From the NCBI GenBank assembly GCA_964463505.1, contig CAYXDC010000001.1, forward strand, positions 1-64,000: DNA of 64,000 bases. Direction: 5' to 3'. Source of the DNA: JAJZSS01 sp964463505 (GTDB lineage: Bacteria; Chloroflexota; Anaerolineae; Anaerolineales; UBA4823). Positions 26,121-35,278 of the stretch are shown piece after piece (positions within the stretch are counted from its first letter, which is position 1; each line of letters starts with the position of its first letter). The notes beneath the pieces were generated by a model, which had not been told where the DNA came from, searched no databases, and was given only the letters and a program-made list of their open reading frames with translations. Position numbers and translations under genes: made by a program.

Positions 26121-26138
26121 GCCGCCCAAGGCGGCTTT
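26121..26138 (+). promoter_or_regulatory. Leader hairpin upstream of rplS
   Basis: GCCGCC and GGCGGC form a perfect 6-bp GC stem with a CAA loop, followed by TTTG, immediately after the transcription start. It is a candidate attenuator or L19 autoregulatory structure. The short T run makes a strong terminator unlikely. Confidence 0.35.
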
Positions 26139-26227
26139 GTGGTGTATAGAAGCTGACAACCGATAACACACCGATCATCGTGCTGGTTTTAGCAGCAATT
26201 TTAAATTTATGCAAGGAATGATTTAAC

Positions 26228-26575
26228 ATGAGCGACCTACTGAAAGCCGTTGAGGCACCTGTAAATACCAATATCCCTGAACTAAGCTCTGGCGACACGG
26301 TGAAGGTTTTCCTGCGCATTAAAGAAGGCGCAAATGAGCGCATTCAGGAATTTCGTGGCACGGTCATCCGCAAGCGTGCTGGCTCGAATGGTGGCAACTT
26401 CACCGTCCGCCGGATTGCCAGTAACGGCGTCGGCGTAGAACGCACATTCATGCTGCGCTCGCCACGCATCGAAAAAGTGGTTATCGAGCGGCACTCTGCT
26501 GTTCGGCGCTCCCAGCTATATTTCCTGCGCGATCGGCGTGGTAAGAGCGCCCGCCTTAAACAACGCTTTTCCTAA
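26228..26575 (+). CDS. rplS: 50S ribosomal protein L19
   Basis: A structural protein of the large subunit near the 30S interface. The 115 residues match L19 throughout: GDTVKVFLRIKEG, RIQEFRGTVI, GGNFTVRRI, GVGVERTFMLRSP and the basic tail LYFLRDRRGKSARLK. AAGGA lies 7-11 bases before the ATG. It has its own promoter and terminator, so it is monocistronic, separated from the usual rpsP-rimM-trmD partners. Confidence 0.97.
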   Translation: MSDLLKAVEAPVNTNIPELSSGDTVKVFLRIKEGANERIQEFRGTVIRKRAGSNGGNFTVRRIASNGVGVERTFMLRSPRIEKVVIERHSAVRRSQLYFLRDRRGKSARLKQRFS

Positions 26576-26602
26576 GGCATCTTTTCCGTATGTTGGACTA
26601 AT

Positions 26603-26633
26603 GGCGCAGCTCCGCGAGGTGTTGCGCCTTTTG
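26603..26633 (+). terminator. Terminator after rplS
   Basis: GGCGCA at 26603-26608 pairs with TGCGCC at 26623-26628, with a partly paired interior and a small loop, followed by a T-rich run. It ends the L19 transcript before the next gene. Confidence 0.7.
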
Positions 26634-26670
26634 TTCGTTCCCAGCTAAAATACACATCCAGGATAGCTTC

Positions 26671-27420
26671 ATGCGCCAACCAATCATTGGAATCACGACC
26701 TCTCGCACCACAAGTTCGCTGGGGGTGCCTTTGTTTTCTGCTGCACAAGCCTACGTGGAGGCGGTTACGCAAGCGGGCGGTGCACCGGTGCTGCTCCCCA
26801 TGGGAGTAGATGAAAACACATTGCAAACCCTCATCAACCGCCTGGATGGCATCCTGTTCTCGGGCGGAGGTGATATCCAACCCGAATTATATGGCAGCCA
26901 ATCCCATCCCAAGGTGGATGAAGTCGACCACGACCGCGATCGTGTCGAGCTATGGCTGGTGCAGCAGGTTCTCCGCCGCAAACAGCCGTTTCTCGGCATT
27001 TGCCGTGGGTTCCAGGTAATCAATGTCGCCCTGGGCGGGTCACTTTATGAGGATATCCTGGACCAGCATCCCTCTGCTCAGCAGCACCAATTTCTCCCCG
27101 GCCACCCGCGCAATCACCTGGCGCATTCCGTCCAGGTGCAGGCAGGCAGCCGGCTGGCAACCATCCTGGGGGCAGAAAGCTTGCAGGTAAACAGCCTTCA
27201 CCACCAGGGAGTGCGGAATTTGGCTCCTGCTCTCCAGGCGAATGCCTATGCACCCGATGGCATTCTGGAGGGGCTGGAAATCCCGGACCATCCTTTTGGG
27301 ATTGCTGTACAATGGCATCCAGAATGGTTGCGCGACGATCCCGTCATGCAGCGCATCTTCCGAGCCTTTATCCTGGCAGCAACCAGCAGCCAGGCGCCAG
27401 ACCTGCCCGTCGTTGACTGA
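26671..27420 (+). CDS. Class I glutamine amidotransferase-like hydrolase (PuuD/PF07722 type)
   Basis: The 249-residue protein carries the triad of gamma-glutamyl-GABA hydrolases: Cys111 in FLGICRGFQ, His216 and Glu218 in QWHPEW. The GGGDIQPELYG motif near residue 67 is typical of the PF07722 group. It probably hydrolyses a gamma-glutamyl amide in the cytoplasm. No other Puu polyamine genes are near, so the substrate is open. murI follows 7 bases later, and both may act on glutamate-related compounds, which is an inference from adjacency. Confidence 0.87.
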   Translation: MRQPIIGITTSRTTSSLGVPLFSAAQAYVEAVTQAGGAPVLLPMGVDENTLQTLINRLDGILFSGGGDIQPELYGSQSHPKVDEVDHDRDRVELWLVQQVLRRKQPFLGICRGFQVINVALGGSLYEDILDQHPSAQQHQFLPGHPRNHLAHSVQVQAGSRLATILGAESLQVNSLHHQGVRNLAPALQANAYAPDGILEGLEIPDHPFGIAVQWHPEWLRDDPVMQRIFRAFILAATSSQAPDLPVVD

Positions 27421-27427
27421 TTAGCAT

Positions 27428-28267
27428 ATGCCATCCGACAATCCTGCCCAAATTGGTATTTTCGACTCTGGTGTAGGAGGCCTGTCGGTACTGCGCGCCA
27501 TCCGCGGCGAGCTGCCCACACAAAGCTTGCTGTACCTGGCAGACCAGGCGCATGTGCCTTATGGACCCCGCTCGCTGGAAGAAGTGCGTGAGTTTTCACG
27601 GGAGATCACCCGCTTCCTCATCCAACAGGGCGCGCAGCTCATTGTGGTCGCCTGCAATACCGCCTCAGCTGCCGCATTGCACGATCTGCGCACCACTTTT
27701 CCAGAGATCCCCTTCGTTGGCATGGAGCCGGCGGTCAAACCTGCTGCCGAACACACCCAGACTGGACGAGTAGGAGTGCTGGCGACGCCAGCTACTTTCC
27801 AGGGGCAGTTATACGCCTCAGTGGTTGAGCGATTTGCGCACGGAGTGGAAATTTATCAAGATACCTGCCCGGGCCTGGTGGAGCAAATCGAGGCCGGCGC
27901 GCTGGACAACCCCGCCACACGCACCATCCTTGAAGCCGCATTACAACCCATGCTGGCCCGTGGCATTGATACGGTTGTGCTGGGCTGCACCCATTATCCT
28001 TTTGTTATTCCCCTCATTCAAGATATTGTGGGAAAAGACGTGCGAGTGATCGACCCTGCGCCTGCCATCGCCCGCCAGGTGCGGCGTGTTTTGGAACAAC
28101 AACACAGCTTACCCGAAAATGCTCCCCCGCTCTCCCTGAGCCAGGCAGCCCGCCTGTGGACAACCGGCAGCCCTGTAAAAATGCATAGGCTGCTGGCAGG
28201 CTTCCTGAGCGAAGAGCATGTGGTTGAACCGTTATGCTGGTATGCAAATGGGCTGGTTTTCTGTTAG
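27428..28267 (+). CDS. murI: Glutamate racemase
   Basis: It makes D-glutamate for peptidoglycan by a two-cysteine racemisation. The 279-residue protein has the N-terminal FDSGVGGLSVL motif, the first catalytic Cys76 in VACNTASA, and the second cysteine in GCTHYPF. These are all the essential elements. Its presence, with murJ in the same window, indicates a peptidoglycan wall. It ends in a 4-base tail-to-tail overlap with the minus-strand CYTH gene. Confidence 0.93.
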   Translation: MPSDNPAQIGIFDSGVGGLSVLRAIRGELPTQSLLYLADQAHVPYGPRSLEEVREFSREITRFLIQQGAQLIVVACNTASAAALHDLRTTFPEIPFVGMEPAVKPAAEHTQTGRVGVLATPATFQGQLYASVVERFAHGVEIYQDTCPGLVEQIEAGALDNPATRTILEAALQPMLARGIDTVVLGCTHYPFVIPLIQDIVGKDVRVIDPAPAIARQVRRVLEQQHSLPENAPPLSLSQAARLWTTGSPVKMHRLLAGFLSEEHVVEPLCWYANGLVFC

Positions 28268-28875
28268 TCAGCAGGCATTACACCGGCGTCTTCAAAGTTA
28301 AATTTTATCCCCTCAAAATTCTTAAATACCAAATCGTGAAACGGCCAGTGATTTAATTTGCGCAGTTGCTGGAAGAGGTCGGTATAACTGGGTGAGACGC
28401 CGACTTCCCAGTTCAACCCGAGTGCAACGCTGACGGAGCGGATTGTCGCTGGATCCGGCCCTTCAATTTCGCAAAAATTCCCGTAAGGCAGCTCGTCCAG
28501 TTCCACCTGGCAACCCATAAAACGGTAGGAAGCGCGATATTTTTCATAGATGGTATAAACCTGGAAACCCAGCGCTTCCAGGAACAGGCGCGCAGAATTA
28601 AAGTCGCTAACGGTAAATTCGATTTCCTGGCGGGTACGTACGCCATCCTGAGTAATCCCGGGGCCCTTGAAGGTCAGGCGCGCCAGATTATCCCGTCGCA
28701 AGCGCAGCACCTGCTGTTTTTGCGCCAGGGTTCGATTGCGACGATCAAAACGCAAATTGACTTCCATCTGGCGGGGTTGGATCAGCTCAGCGCCTAGATC
28801 TTGCAGGCGTTGGTCCAAACCCGCTAGGTCATGCACATGCACCTTAATCTCGATTTCGGTATGATTATCATTCAT
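28264..28875 (-). CDS. CYTH-domain protein (class IV adenylate cyclase-like)
   Basis: A 203-residue triphosphate tunnel enzyme. The defining ExExK motif is EIEIK at residues 7-11. Paired charged strands follow, such as VNLRFDRR, LRLRRDN and RLTFKGP. Members include CyaB-type adenylate cyclases, thiamine triphosphatases and inorganic triphosphatases; sequence alone does not separate these. It is the last gene of the long acyl-CoA carboxylase operon, 34 bases after the biotin carrier gene, and overlaps murI by 4 bases tail to tail. Confidence 0.85.
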   Translation of the reverse strand: MNDNHTEIEIKVHVHDLAGLDQRLQDLGAELIQPRQMEVNLRFDRRNRTLAQKQQVLRLRRDNLARLTFKGPGITQDGVRTRQEIEFTVSDFNSARLFLEALGFQVYTIYEKYRASYRFMGCQVELDELPYGNFCEIEGPDPATIRSVSVALGLNWEVGVSPSYTDLFQQLRKLNHWPFHDLVFKNFEGIKFNFEDAGVMPAD

Positions 28876-28909
28876 TTATGGTCTGGTCCTTGTAGTTATA
28901 TACCCGCCT

Positions 28910-29407
28910 TCAGCTCACTGTCAACAGGGTCTGGTGTTGGTCTACGCTATCGCCAGTTTTGACGCGCAGGCGAGCTATCAGCCCTGCACGCGGCGATTTG
29001 AGCTCGTTCTGCATTTTCATTGATTCCAGCACCACCAATACATCCCCTTTTTGTACTTCCTGCCCCTCGCCCACCGGGATCGCCACCACCAGCCCAGGCA
29101 TAGGCGCTCGCAGGTGAAAATCACCGCGCTCGGCAATGCGGCTGCCCGATGCTGCCCGCAGACGTTTTTCGCGCTCGTCTTCCACCATCACCGGAAACAT
29201 ACGCCCATGCAGCAATACCTGGAACGTCTGTTCATCCTCATACACATAGGCTTCATAGGATTTGCCATCTACCAGCAGCGAAACCACCGGCTGGCCGCTG
29301 ACCGCGTCAAAATCCACTTCGTACAAAGTCCCATCGACACTGACATGGTGCTCGTCCACCACTTCAATGAGGAATTCATGATCACCCACACTGGTAATAT
29401 ATTTCAT
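28910..29407 (-). CDS. Biotin carboxyl carrier protein of acyl-CoA carboxylase
   Basis: It carries CO2 on biotin between the carboxylase and carboxyltransferase subunits. The C-terminal biotinyl domain (about residues 95-165) has the attachment Lys131 in LESMKMQNE. This has Ser where many have Ala, which is common in acyl-CoA carboxylases. The N-terminal 90 residues resemble the linker region of alpha subunits of propionyl-CoA carboxylase. A GGAG site precedes the ATG. It follows the biotin carboxylase gene by 25 bases. Confidence 0.9.
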   Translation of the reverse strand: MKYITSVGDHEFLIEVVDEHHVSVDGTLYEVDFDAVSGQPVVSLLVDGKSYEAYVYEDEQTFQVLLHGRMFPVMVEDEREKRLRAASGSRIAERGDFHLRAPMPGLVVAIPVGEGQEVQKGDVLVVLESMKMQNELKSPRAGLIARLRVKTGDSVDQHQTLLTVS

Positions 29408-29432
29408 CGTCCAATATCTCCCAACTTACACC

Positions 29433-30947
29433 CTAACGCTGCAGGCGCTCCCAGCGGCTCAACCACTTCCAGTTACTGGTATCACGCTCACCGCGCTGGA
29501 CAATCTGGGCTGCCCGTTGCGTGTTGCGGTGAGCGACCAGCGTGGCAAGGATGGCAGCAATGTCCACAGGCACCGATTTACCCTCCTCAATGGCTTCCAT
29601 GGAGAAACGCTCTTCGACGAAGCGCGTATCGAATTGCCCGCCCATAAAGCGATGCGAGTCCATCAGGTTTTGGTGGAAGGGGATATTGGTGCGCACACCG
29701 GCAATTTTGTATTCCTCCAGTGAGCGGCGCATGCGCAGGATGGCTTCGGCGCGCGTTTCGCCCCACACGATCAGCTTTGAAATCAAAGCATCGTAATAAG
29801 GTGAAACCTCGAATCCCGGGTAGACGCCTGTATCAACCCGCACGCCTGGTCCGGTGGGCATCAGACTGTGGGTAATACGTCCGGTGGACGGCATGAAATT
29901 ATTATAAGGATCTTCGGCGTTGACGCGGCACTCAATCGCCCAACCATTCATGCGGATGTCGCCCTGGGTATAACGCAGCTGGCGACCACGGGCAATGCGG
30001 ATCTGCTCCTTAACAATATCCACACCGGTGACCATCTCCGTTACCGGGTGCTCAACTTGCAAACGGGTGTTCATCTCCAAGAAAAAGAAATTCTTATCTT
30101 TATCAACCAGGAATTCGATCGTCCCGGCGTTGACATACTCCACTGCCTGAGCGGCGCGCACTGCCACCAGGCCCATGCGCTGGCGCAATTCCTCATCATC
30201 GCCCACGAAGGGAGAGGGGGCTTCTTCCAATAACTTTTGGTGGCGGCGTTGTAAAGAACACTCACGCTCGCCCAGATGCACCACCGATCCATGTGTGTCC
30301 GCTAGAATTTGGATTTCGATATGCCGGGCGCCTTCTACCAGCTTCTCCAGGTAGACATTACCATCGCCAAAAGAGGCTTCCGCTTCGCGACGGGCGGCGT
30401 GCAGCAAGCCAGGCATCTCCTCCAGGCTGTGGGTTTCGCGCATGCCCTTGCCGCCGCCCCCGGCAGTAGCCTTGATCAACAACGGAAAACCGATCTGCGG
30501 CGCCAAACGCAGCAGGTCTTCATCTGCAAGGGCGCCTTCCCCCTCGGTCCCCGGCACAACCGGGATTCCTGCGGCGGATACGGTACTGCGCGCCACGGCT
30601 TTGTCACCCATGGCAGCAATCGCAGACGGTTTAGGGCCAATAAATGCCAACCCAGCATCCAGGCAAGACTGGGCAAAATCAGCTCGTTCAGCCAGGAATC
30701 CATAGCCAGGATGAATGGCGCCTGCTCCACTCTGGCGGGCTATATCGATGATCTTATCCCCACGTAAATAAGATTCGCGCGAGGGCGCCGGCCCGAGACG
30801 ATAGGCTTCATCTGCATAACGTACGTGCAGGGCCTGGCGGTCAGCATCGGAATACACCGCCACAGTCTGCATACCCAGCTCGCGGCAGGCACGGATAATC
30901 CGCACCGCGATTTCTCCACGATTTGCTACCAACACTTTTTTAAACAT
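29433..30947 (-). CDS. accC: Biotin carboxylase subunit of acyl-CoA carboxylase
   Basis: ATP-dependent carboxylation of the biotin on the carrier protein. The 504-residue ATP-grasp enzyme contains the Gly-rich loop KATAGGGGKGMR, the HIEIQ segment, GERECSLQRRHQK, EMNTRLQVEHPVTE with the catalytic Glu and Arg, and the C-terminal biotin carboxylase domain. It is separate from the carrier protein, as in Chloroflexota and archaea. Its ATG shares the A of the preceding TAA stop (TAATG), with GGAGGG upstream, so it is coupled to the hydrolase gene. Confidence 0.94.
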   Translation of the reverse strand: MFKKVLVANRGEIAVRIIRACRELGMQTVAVYSDADRQALHVRYADEAYRLGPAPSRESYLRGDKIIDIARQSGAGAIHPGYGFLAERADFAQSCLDAGLAFIGPKPSAIAAMGDKAVARSTVSAAGIPVVPGTEGEGALADEDLLRLAPQIGFPLLIKATAGGGGKGMRETHSLEEMPGLLHAARREAEASFGDGNVYLEKLVEGARHIEIQILADTHGSVVHLGERECSLQRRHQKLLEEAPSPFVGDDEELRQRMGLVAVRAAQAVEYVNAGTIEFLVDKDKNFFFLEMNTRLQVEHPVTEMVTGVDIVKEQIRIARGRQLRYTQGDIRMNGWAIECRVNAEDPYNNFMPSTGRITHSLMPTGPGVRVDTGVYPGFEVSPYYDALISKLIVWGETRAEAILRMRRSLEEYKIAGVRTNIPFHQNLMDSHRFMGGQFDTRFVEERFSMEAIEEGKSVPVDIAAILATLVAHRNTQRAAQIVQRGERDTSNWKWLSRWERLQR

Positions 30948-31747
30948 TACAACCCTCCAACGATCTTGCCGGGCGCCTCTAAGCCCGCCTCTAAAAACGC
31001 CAGCATCCGGCCATTGAACAGCTCATCAGCCTCCTGGGGCAGCATATGCCCCACTCCAGGTACCAGCCATAGCTGCGCCCCAGGGATCGCCGCGGCGATA
31101 TCTCTGGCATGTTGTGGGCTGGCATGCTCATCCTGCAGGCCTTGCACCACCATGACCGGACAGGCAATCTCTCCAATGGCTGGACGCATGTCCCAATACT
31201 CTCCCGGATGATTGCCAACCGCCAACCAGCCATCAAACCAATTGGCGAAGACCTGGTCCGCTTTGGAGCCATGCACCTTGTGCATCTTGCCCCGAAAATC
31301 GGTATCCTGAGCATAGTTTTGGCGTACTTCCTGGATGCCTAAACCCATCTTTTCTTCAACATAAATATGGGTTGATACCAATATGATGCGCGAAACCTTC
31401 TGCGGATGGCGCAGGGTGTAAAGCATGGCGATTTTGCCGCCATCGCTATGCCCGACCAGCGCCAGCTTGTTAATTTGTAAATTAGCCAATAATTGCTCCA
31501 GATCAGCCAGATCGGGTGCGAAATCGGGCAGGCTCAGGCTGGGACGGGGGTCGGACTTGCCGTATCCCCAACGGTCATAAGCGATCACCCGCCAACCGCG
31601 CCCCCCCAAAGCCGGGATCTGCGCCTTCCAAGAACGCACCGCTCCCAGACCGTGATGCAATAGCACCACCACAGGCGCGTCTGGAGAACCATGATCTTCC
31701 AGGTAAATTTTATGACCGTTGACTGAAACAAGCTTCACAGACATCAT
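30947..31747 (-). CDS. Alpha/beta hydrolase
   Basis: A 266-residue alpha/beta-hydrolase-fold protein. The oxyanion HHGLG segment, the nucleophile elbow GHSDGG (Ser in the standard position), a late catalytic Asp in VVQGLQDEHAS and the final His in PGVGHMLPQE form a full triad. The family covers esterases, lactonases and C-C hydrolases, and the substrate is unknown. It sits between the DinB-like gene and biotin carboxylase in the acyl-CoA operon, so an acyl ester or lactone substrate is plausible but unproven. Confidence 0.85.
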   Translation of the reverse strand: MMSVKLVSVNGHKIYLEDHGSPDAPVVVLLHHGLGAVRSWKAQIPALGGRGWRVIAYDRWGYGKSDPRPSLSLPDFAPDLADLEQLLANLQINKLALVGHSDGGKIAMLYTLRHPQKVSRIILVSTHIYVEEKMGLGIQEVRQNYAQDTDFRGKMHKVHGSKADQVFANWFDGWLAVGNHPGEYWDMRPAIGEIACPVMVVQGLQDEHASPQHARDIAAAIPGAQLWLVPGVGHMLPQEADELFNGRMLAFLEAGLEAPGKIVGGL

Positions 31748-31753
31748 TTCATC

Positions 31754-32245
31754 TCAACTGGCGGCAAAGGCTTCCAACTGGGCAAGATGGACACGCTCAT
31801 CCTTGAGCTCCGCTTCCAGCAGGCGAGCAATAGTGATTTTATAGCCTCTGATCCGGATGCCCCGATCTTTGTAAAGCTCCTCGGGCTGCAAGGCCGTGAT
31901 GATTTTCAACAGGGTCTGTTGAGTCGCACGCACGAAATTCACAAGTGTATCCAGTTCATCCATACGATATTTCGCCACCAATTGTGCGTTGTAAGCTCGC
32001 CAATCTGGACTGGCATACTGGTAGAACTCAGGCACGCTCCCGGATCGGATTTGTTCAACAGCCTGGATATTGGTGAAATCCCATCCGGCAAGATGTGCCA
32101 GCATGCCATAAATATCCCATTCACCCAGATAAGCTACATTCTGTTTTTCCAAAGGTAATGCACCAGCGAGGTCTAAAATCTGCCTGCGTACTTCCAACAA
32201 GCCAGATAACAGCTGATCTTTTTTCTGCTGGGCTGTCTCTCTCAC
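31754..32245 (-). CDS. DinB/ClbS-like four-helix protein
   Basis: A small all-helical protein of about 163 residues similar to the DinB/DfsB superfamily. It has an early LLSGLLEVRRQILDL helix, the EWDIYGMLAHLAGWD segment carrying a His on the metal-binding helix, and a C-terminal EAELKDERVHLAQLE helix with a second His. Functions in this superfamily range from thiol transferases to cyclopropane hydrolysis (ClbS). I prefer the GTG at 32245, preceded by AGAGGG; an upstream GTG at 32269 is possible. It follows the carboxylase beta gene closely. Confidence 0.7.
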   Translation of the reverse strand: MRETAQQKKDQLLSGLLEVRRQILDLAGALPLEKQNVAYLGEWDIYGMLAHLAGWDFTNIQAVEQIRSGSVPEFYQYASPDWRAYNAQLVAKYRMDELDTLVNFVRATQQTLLKIITALQPEELYKDRGIRIRGYKITIARLLEAELKDERVHLAQLEAFAAS

Positions 32246-32253
32246 AATACCCT

Positions 32254-33804
32254 CTACAAAGGTATACACCCATGCTTTTTGGCCGGGTTGGAGTCGCGTT
32301 TATTGCTCAGCATCTCCAGAGCGTTGATCAGGCGCGGGCGCGTTTCGCGCGGTTCAATCACATCATCAATATATCCTCGCGAAGCGGCTATATAGGGGTT
32401 TGCAAACTTGGCACGGTACTCCTCAGCCAACTCTTTCTTGCGCTCGACTGGATCATCGGCTTTGGTTAATTCCTTGCGAAAGACGATATTCACCGCCCCA
32501 TCCGGGCCCATAACGGCAATTTCTGCCGTAGGCCAGGCCAGATTGAGATCACCACGAATGTGCTTGCTGCTCATCACGTCATAAGCGCCCCCATAAGCCT
32601 TGCGCGTCACTACCGTCAGCTTGGGAACGGTGGCTTCACAATAGGCATACAGTAGCTTGGCACCAGAACGGATGATGCCACCATGCTCCTGGCCTGTCCC
32701 AGGCAGAAAACCGGGCACGTCTACAAAGGTGATAATGGGCAGATTGAACGAATCACAAAAGCGCACAAAGCGAGCAGCCTTTTCGGATGAATTGATATCC
32801 AGAACACCCGCCTGTACTGCGGGCTGGTTGGCCACAATCCCGACGCTATGCCCTCCCAGGCGCGCAAATCCCACAACAATATTCTGGGCATAGTTTTCCT
32901 GGATCTCATAGAATTGCCCATCATCCATGATCATACAGATGGCGTCTTTCATATCATATGGTTTGCTGGGATCGGCCGGCACCAGGCTGTCCAGCGCTTC
33001 ATCCATGCGTAGAGGGTCATCTCCATTCGATACAAAAGGCGGATCTTCCATATTATTCTGGGGCAGGTAAGTGAGCAGCTTGCGGATCAAGTAAAGCGTA
33101 TCGGCTTCACTATCCACGGCCACATGGCACACACCTGAGATCTCAGAGTGTACGCTGGCGCCGCCAAGCTCTTCAAAGGAGACATCTTCGTGGGTCACCG
33201 TTTTGACCACTTCCGGACCGGTGACAAACATATACGATGAATGGCGCACCATGAAAATAAAATCCGTCAAGGCAGGTGAGTACACCGCCCCGCCCGCACA
33301 GGGGCCCATGATGGCGCTGATCTGAGGGATAACACCTGAAGCCAGGGTATTGCGCAGGAAAATGTCCGCATAACCGCCCAACGAGACCACACCTTCCTGG
33401 ATACGCGCCCCGCCCGAATCGTTCAAGCCAATCACCGGAGCGCCATTCTTGACCGCCATATCCATGATTTTGCAGATTTTTTCGGCATGCGCTTCGCCCA
33501 GGCTGCCGCCAAAAACGGTGAAATCCTGCGAGAATACATAGGTCAGCCGCCCATTAATGGTGCCCCAGCCGGTGATCACACTATCGCCCAGGAATTTTTG
33601 CTGGTCCAGACCAAAGTCATGGGTGCGGTGAACAACAAAGGCGTCCACTTCCCGAAAAGAGCCTTTATCCAGCAGCAGATCCAGGCGCTCGCGGGCAGTC
33701 AGCCGCCCGCGCAGGTGTTGGGCTTCAATGCGTTCCGCCCCACCTCCCAGGCGACCCTGAGCGCGCAGCTCACGTAATTGTTGGATTTTCGGATCAACGG
33801 TCAT
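32254..33804 (-). CDS. pccB: Acyl-CoA carboxylase beta subunit (carboxyltransferase)
   Basis: It transfers the carboxyl group from biotin to an acyl-CoA. The 516-residue protein is a complete two-lobed carboxyltransferase of the propionyl/acetyl-CoA type, with GARIQEGV, GPCAGGAVYSPA and KAYGGAYDVMSSKH motifs. The Asp in GGAYDVM fits propionyl-CoA-preferring enzymes as I recall them, but this needs checking. I chose the ATG at 33804, preceded by GGAG; a TTG 12 bases upstream is less likely. The alpha-side genes lie 1.3 kb downstream in the same operon. Confidence 0.92.
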   Translation of the reverse strand: MTVDPKIQQLRELRAQGRLGGGAERIEAQHLRGRLTARERLDLLLDKGSFREVDAFVVHRTHDFGLDQQKFLGDSVITGWGTINGRLTYVFSQDFTVFGGSLGEAHAEKICKIMDMAVKNGAPVIGLNDSGGARIQEGVVSLGGYADIFLRNTLASGVIPQISAIMGPCAGGAVYSPALTDFIFMVRHSSYMFVTGPEVVKTVTHEDVSFEELGGASVHSEISGVCHVAVDSEADTLYLIRKLLTYLPQNNMEDPPFVSNGDDPLRMDEALDSLVPADPSKPYDMKDAICMIMDDGQFYEIQENYAQNIVVGFARLGGHSVGIVANQPAVQAGVLDINSSEKAARFVRFCDSFNLPIITFVDVPGFLPGTGQEHGGIIRSGAKLLYAYCEATVPKLTVVTRKAYGGAYDVMSSKHIRGDLNLAWPTAEIAVMGPDGAVNIVFRKELTKADDPVERKKELAEEYRAKFANPYIAASRGYIDDVIEPRETRPRLINALEMLSNKRDSNPAKKHGCIPL

Positions 33805-34237
33805 TATGTTCTCCAAAATAAGTTCGATTGCGCGGTTGCGATAACATCCAGAATATCCACCCGCCGACCAATACCATCAGCCCCAGGATAAAAGGCCAAT
33901 TTGTCCAGCGTTCGGGAGCATGCTGGATCAGACCTCGATCCATCCAGAAATACAAACTATAGGCAAGTACCCCCAGGCGGGCGTAACCCGGCGCCCAACC
34001 CGCCCCTTTAAATATCCCCCAACTCAGGATTAAGGCAAACAGCCCCCATACCAACCCGCTCAGCGCCAGATAAAGCGGCATCACAGCTGGCAATCCAGCC
34101 AGAAAATCCCACTGGCGTAAGGCCTGGACCAGTCGTACCAGGTTGAGGCTCGCAATGATTAACACCCCCCAGCCCAGCATGGTTACGCCTGGAGGTCGTT
34201 TTGAAGCTTGTGGGGAGGTCAATGCGTTTTCAGCCAT
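33794..34237 (-). CDS. Small membrane protein of unknown function
   Basis: The 147-residue protein has four predicted transmembrane helices (about 20-42, 50-78, 84-100, 115-135) with short loops and a polar, positively charged C-terminus. There is no recognised domain. It begins 7 bases after the quinone oxidoreductase gene and its end overlaps the start of the carboxylase beta gene by 11 bases, so it is part of the operon. Its high Trp and aromatic content is typical of integral membrane proteins. Confidence 0.7.
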   Translation of the reverse strand: MAENALTSPQASKRPPGVTMLGWGVLIIASLNLVRLVQALRQWDFLAGLPAVMPLYLALSGLVWGLFALILSWGIFKGAGWAPGYARLGVLAYSLYFWMDRGLIQHAPERWTNWPFILGLMVLVGGWIFWMLSQPRNRTYFGEHNDR

Positions 34238-34243
34238 CTGTGT

Positions 34244-35278
34244 TTACGCTGAAATATCCAGCACCAGCTTGCCCAATTGCTGCCCCGAGGCCAGATATTC
34301 CTGAGCCTGGCGAGCCTGCGCTAAGGGGTACACCCGATCTACGGGCACACGCAGCCGGCCTGCGAAGATCAAGCCCATCACCGTGGAAAAATCGTGATGC
34401 GTGCCCATGGTCGAGCCAATCAGGCTGAGGTGTTTGCTGAAGATAAAGCGGTTATCAATTTCAAACACCGCTCCGCCAGTATTGCCGACTGTCAGAATGC
34501 GCCCACCTTTGCGCGCCGCCCGAAAACTGAGCGGGAAGGTCGTCCCCACATTATCCACCACCACATCCACGCCGCGCCGGTTGGTCAACTGGTAAATAGT
34601 TTTCGCCCAGTTGGCTTCCTTAGAACGATCGATCAAATAGTCTGCCCCCAGAAAGGCCGCAAAGTCCAGCTTGCGAGCATCTGAGCCAACCACAAAGGTG
34701 ACTGCCCCGGCCAATTTGGCAATTTGCAAGCAAGCCGTATTGACCCCGCCGGAAGCGCCTACCATCAGCACCTGCTCGCCCGGTTGCAGCGCCCCGCGCG
34801 TGATCAGCGAATGCCAGGCAGTGTGATAGACCAGCCCAGCCGCGGCCGCAGCCTGGAGATCAAAGCCCTCCGGGATCCGCAGCAGGTTACCGGCAGGGAC
34901 GACCATATACTCAGCATAAGTACCCCGGCGAGTCTCTCCCAGTAGCTCCCAGCTACGGCAGCGATTGTCCTGTCCAGCCAGGCAGGCCTCGCAACGCCCG
35001 CAGCTCAGATTGGAATTGATCACAACCCGCTCCCCCACAGCCCAGCCTTCCACTCCAGTTCCTAAAGCCGCCACAAAACCGGCTCCATCGGCGCCGGGGA
35101 TATGCGGATATTGCAGCTTGATTCCAGGCCAACCTTCTCGCACCCATAAATCAAGGCGGTTCAAAGCAGCCGCATGTAAGTGAACCAGCACTTCACCCGC
35201 GCCTGGAACAGGTGCATCAATATCGGTATAAGATAAAACCTCCGGCCCACCGTGTTGGTGAAACAAAATAGCTTTCAT
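34244..35278 (-). CDS. Zinc-binding alcohol dehydrogenase / quinone oxidoreductase family
   Basis: A 344-residue medium-chain dehydrogenase that probably uses NADP(H) or NAD(H). The N-terminal GroES-like domain has the structural zinc cysteines CGRCEACLAGQDNRC. The Rossmann domain has the MVGASGGVNTACLQIAKL nucleotide loop. The segments NRLDLWVREG and GADGAGFV are typical. The substrate is unknown; in this operon, reduction of an enoyl compound or oxidation of an alcohol is possible. The ATG at 35278 overlaps the previous stop (TAATG), indicating coupling. Confidence 0.87.
   Translation of the reverse strand: MKAILFHQHGGPEVLSYTDIDAPVPGAGEVLVHLHAAALNRLDLWVREGWPGIKLQYPHIPGADGAGFVAALGTGVEGWAVGERVVINSNLSCGRCEACLAGQDNRCRSWELLGETRRGTYAEYMVVPAGNLLRIPEGFDLQAAAAAGLVYHTAWHSLITRGALQPGEQVLMVGASGGVNTACLQIAKLAGAVTFVVGSDARKLDFAAFLGADYLIDRSKEANWAKTIYQLTNRRGVDVVVDNVGTTFPLSFRAARKGGRILTVGNTGGAVFEIDNRFIFSKHLSLIGSTMGTHHDFSTVMGLIFAGRLRVPVDRVYPLAQARQAQEYLASGQQLGKLVLDISA

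Noticed and set aside
25981..26343. N-terminal extension of the PfkB kinase by 121 codons
   Set aside because: Overlaps rplS and its promoter; a TATAAT box directly precedes the shorter start.
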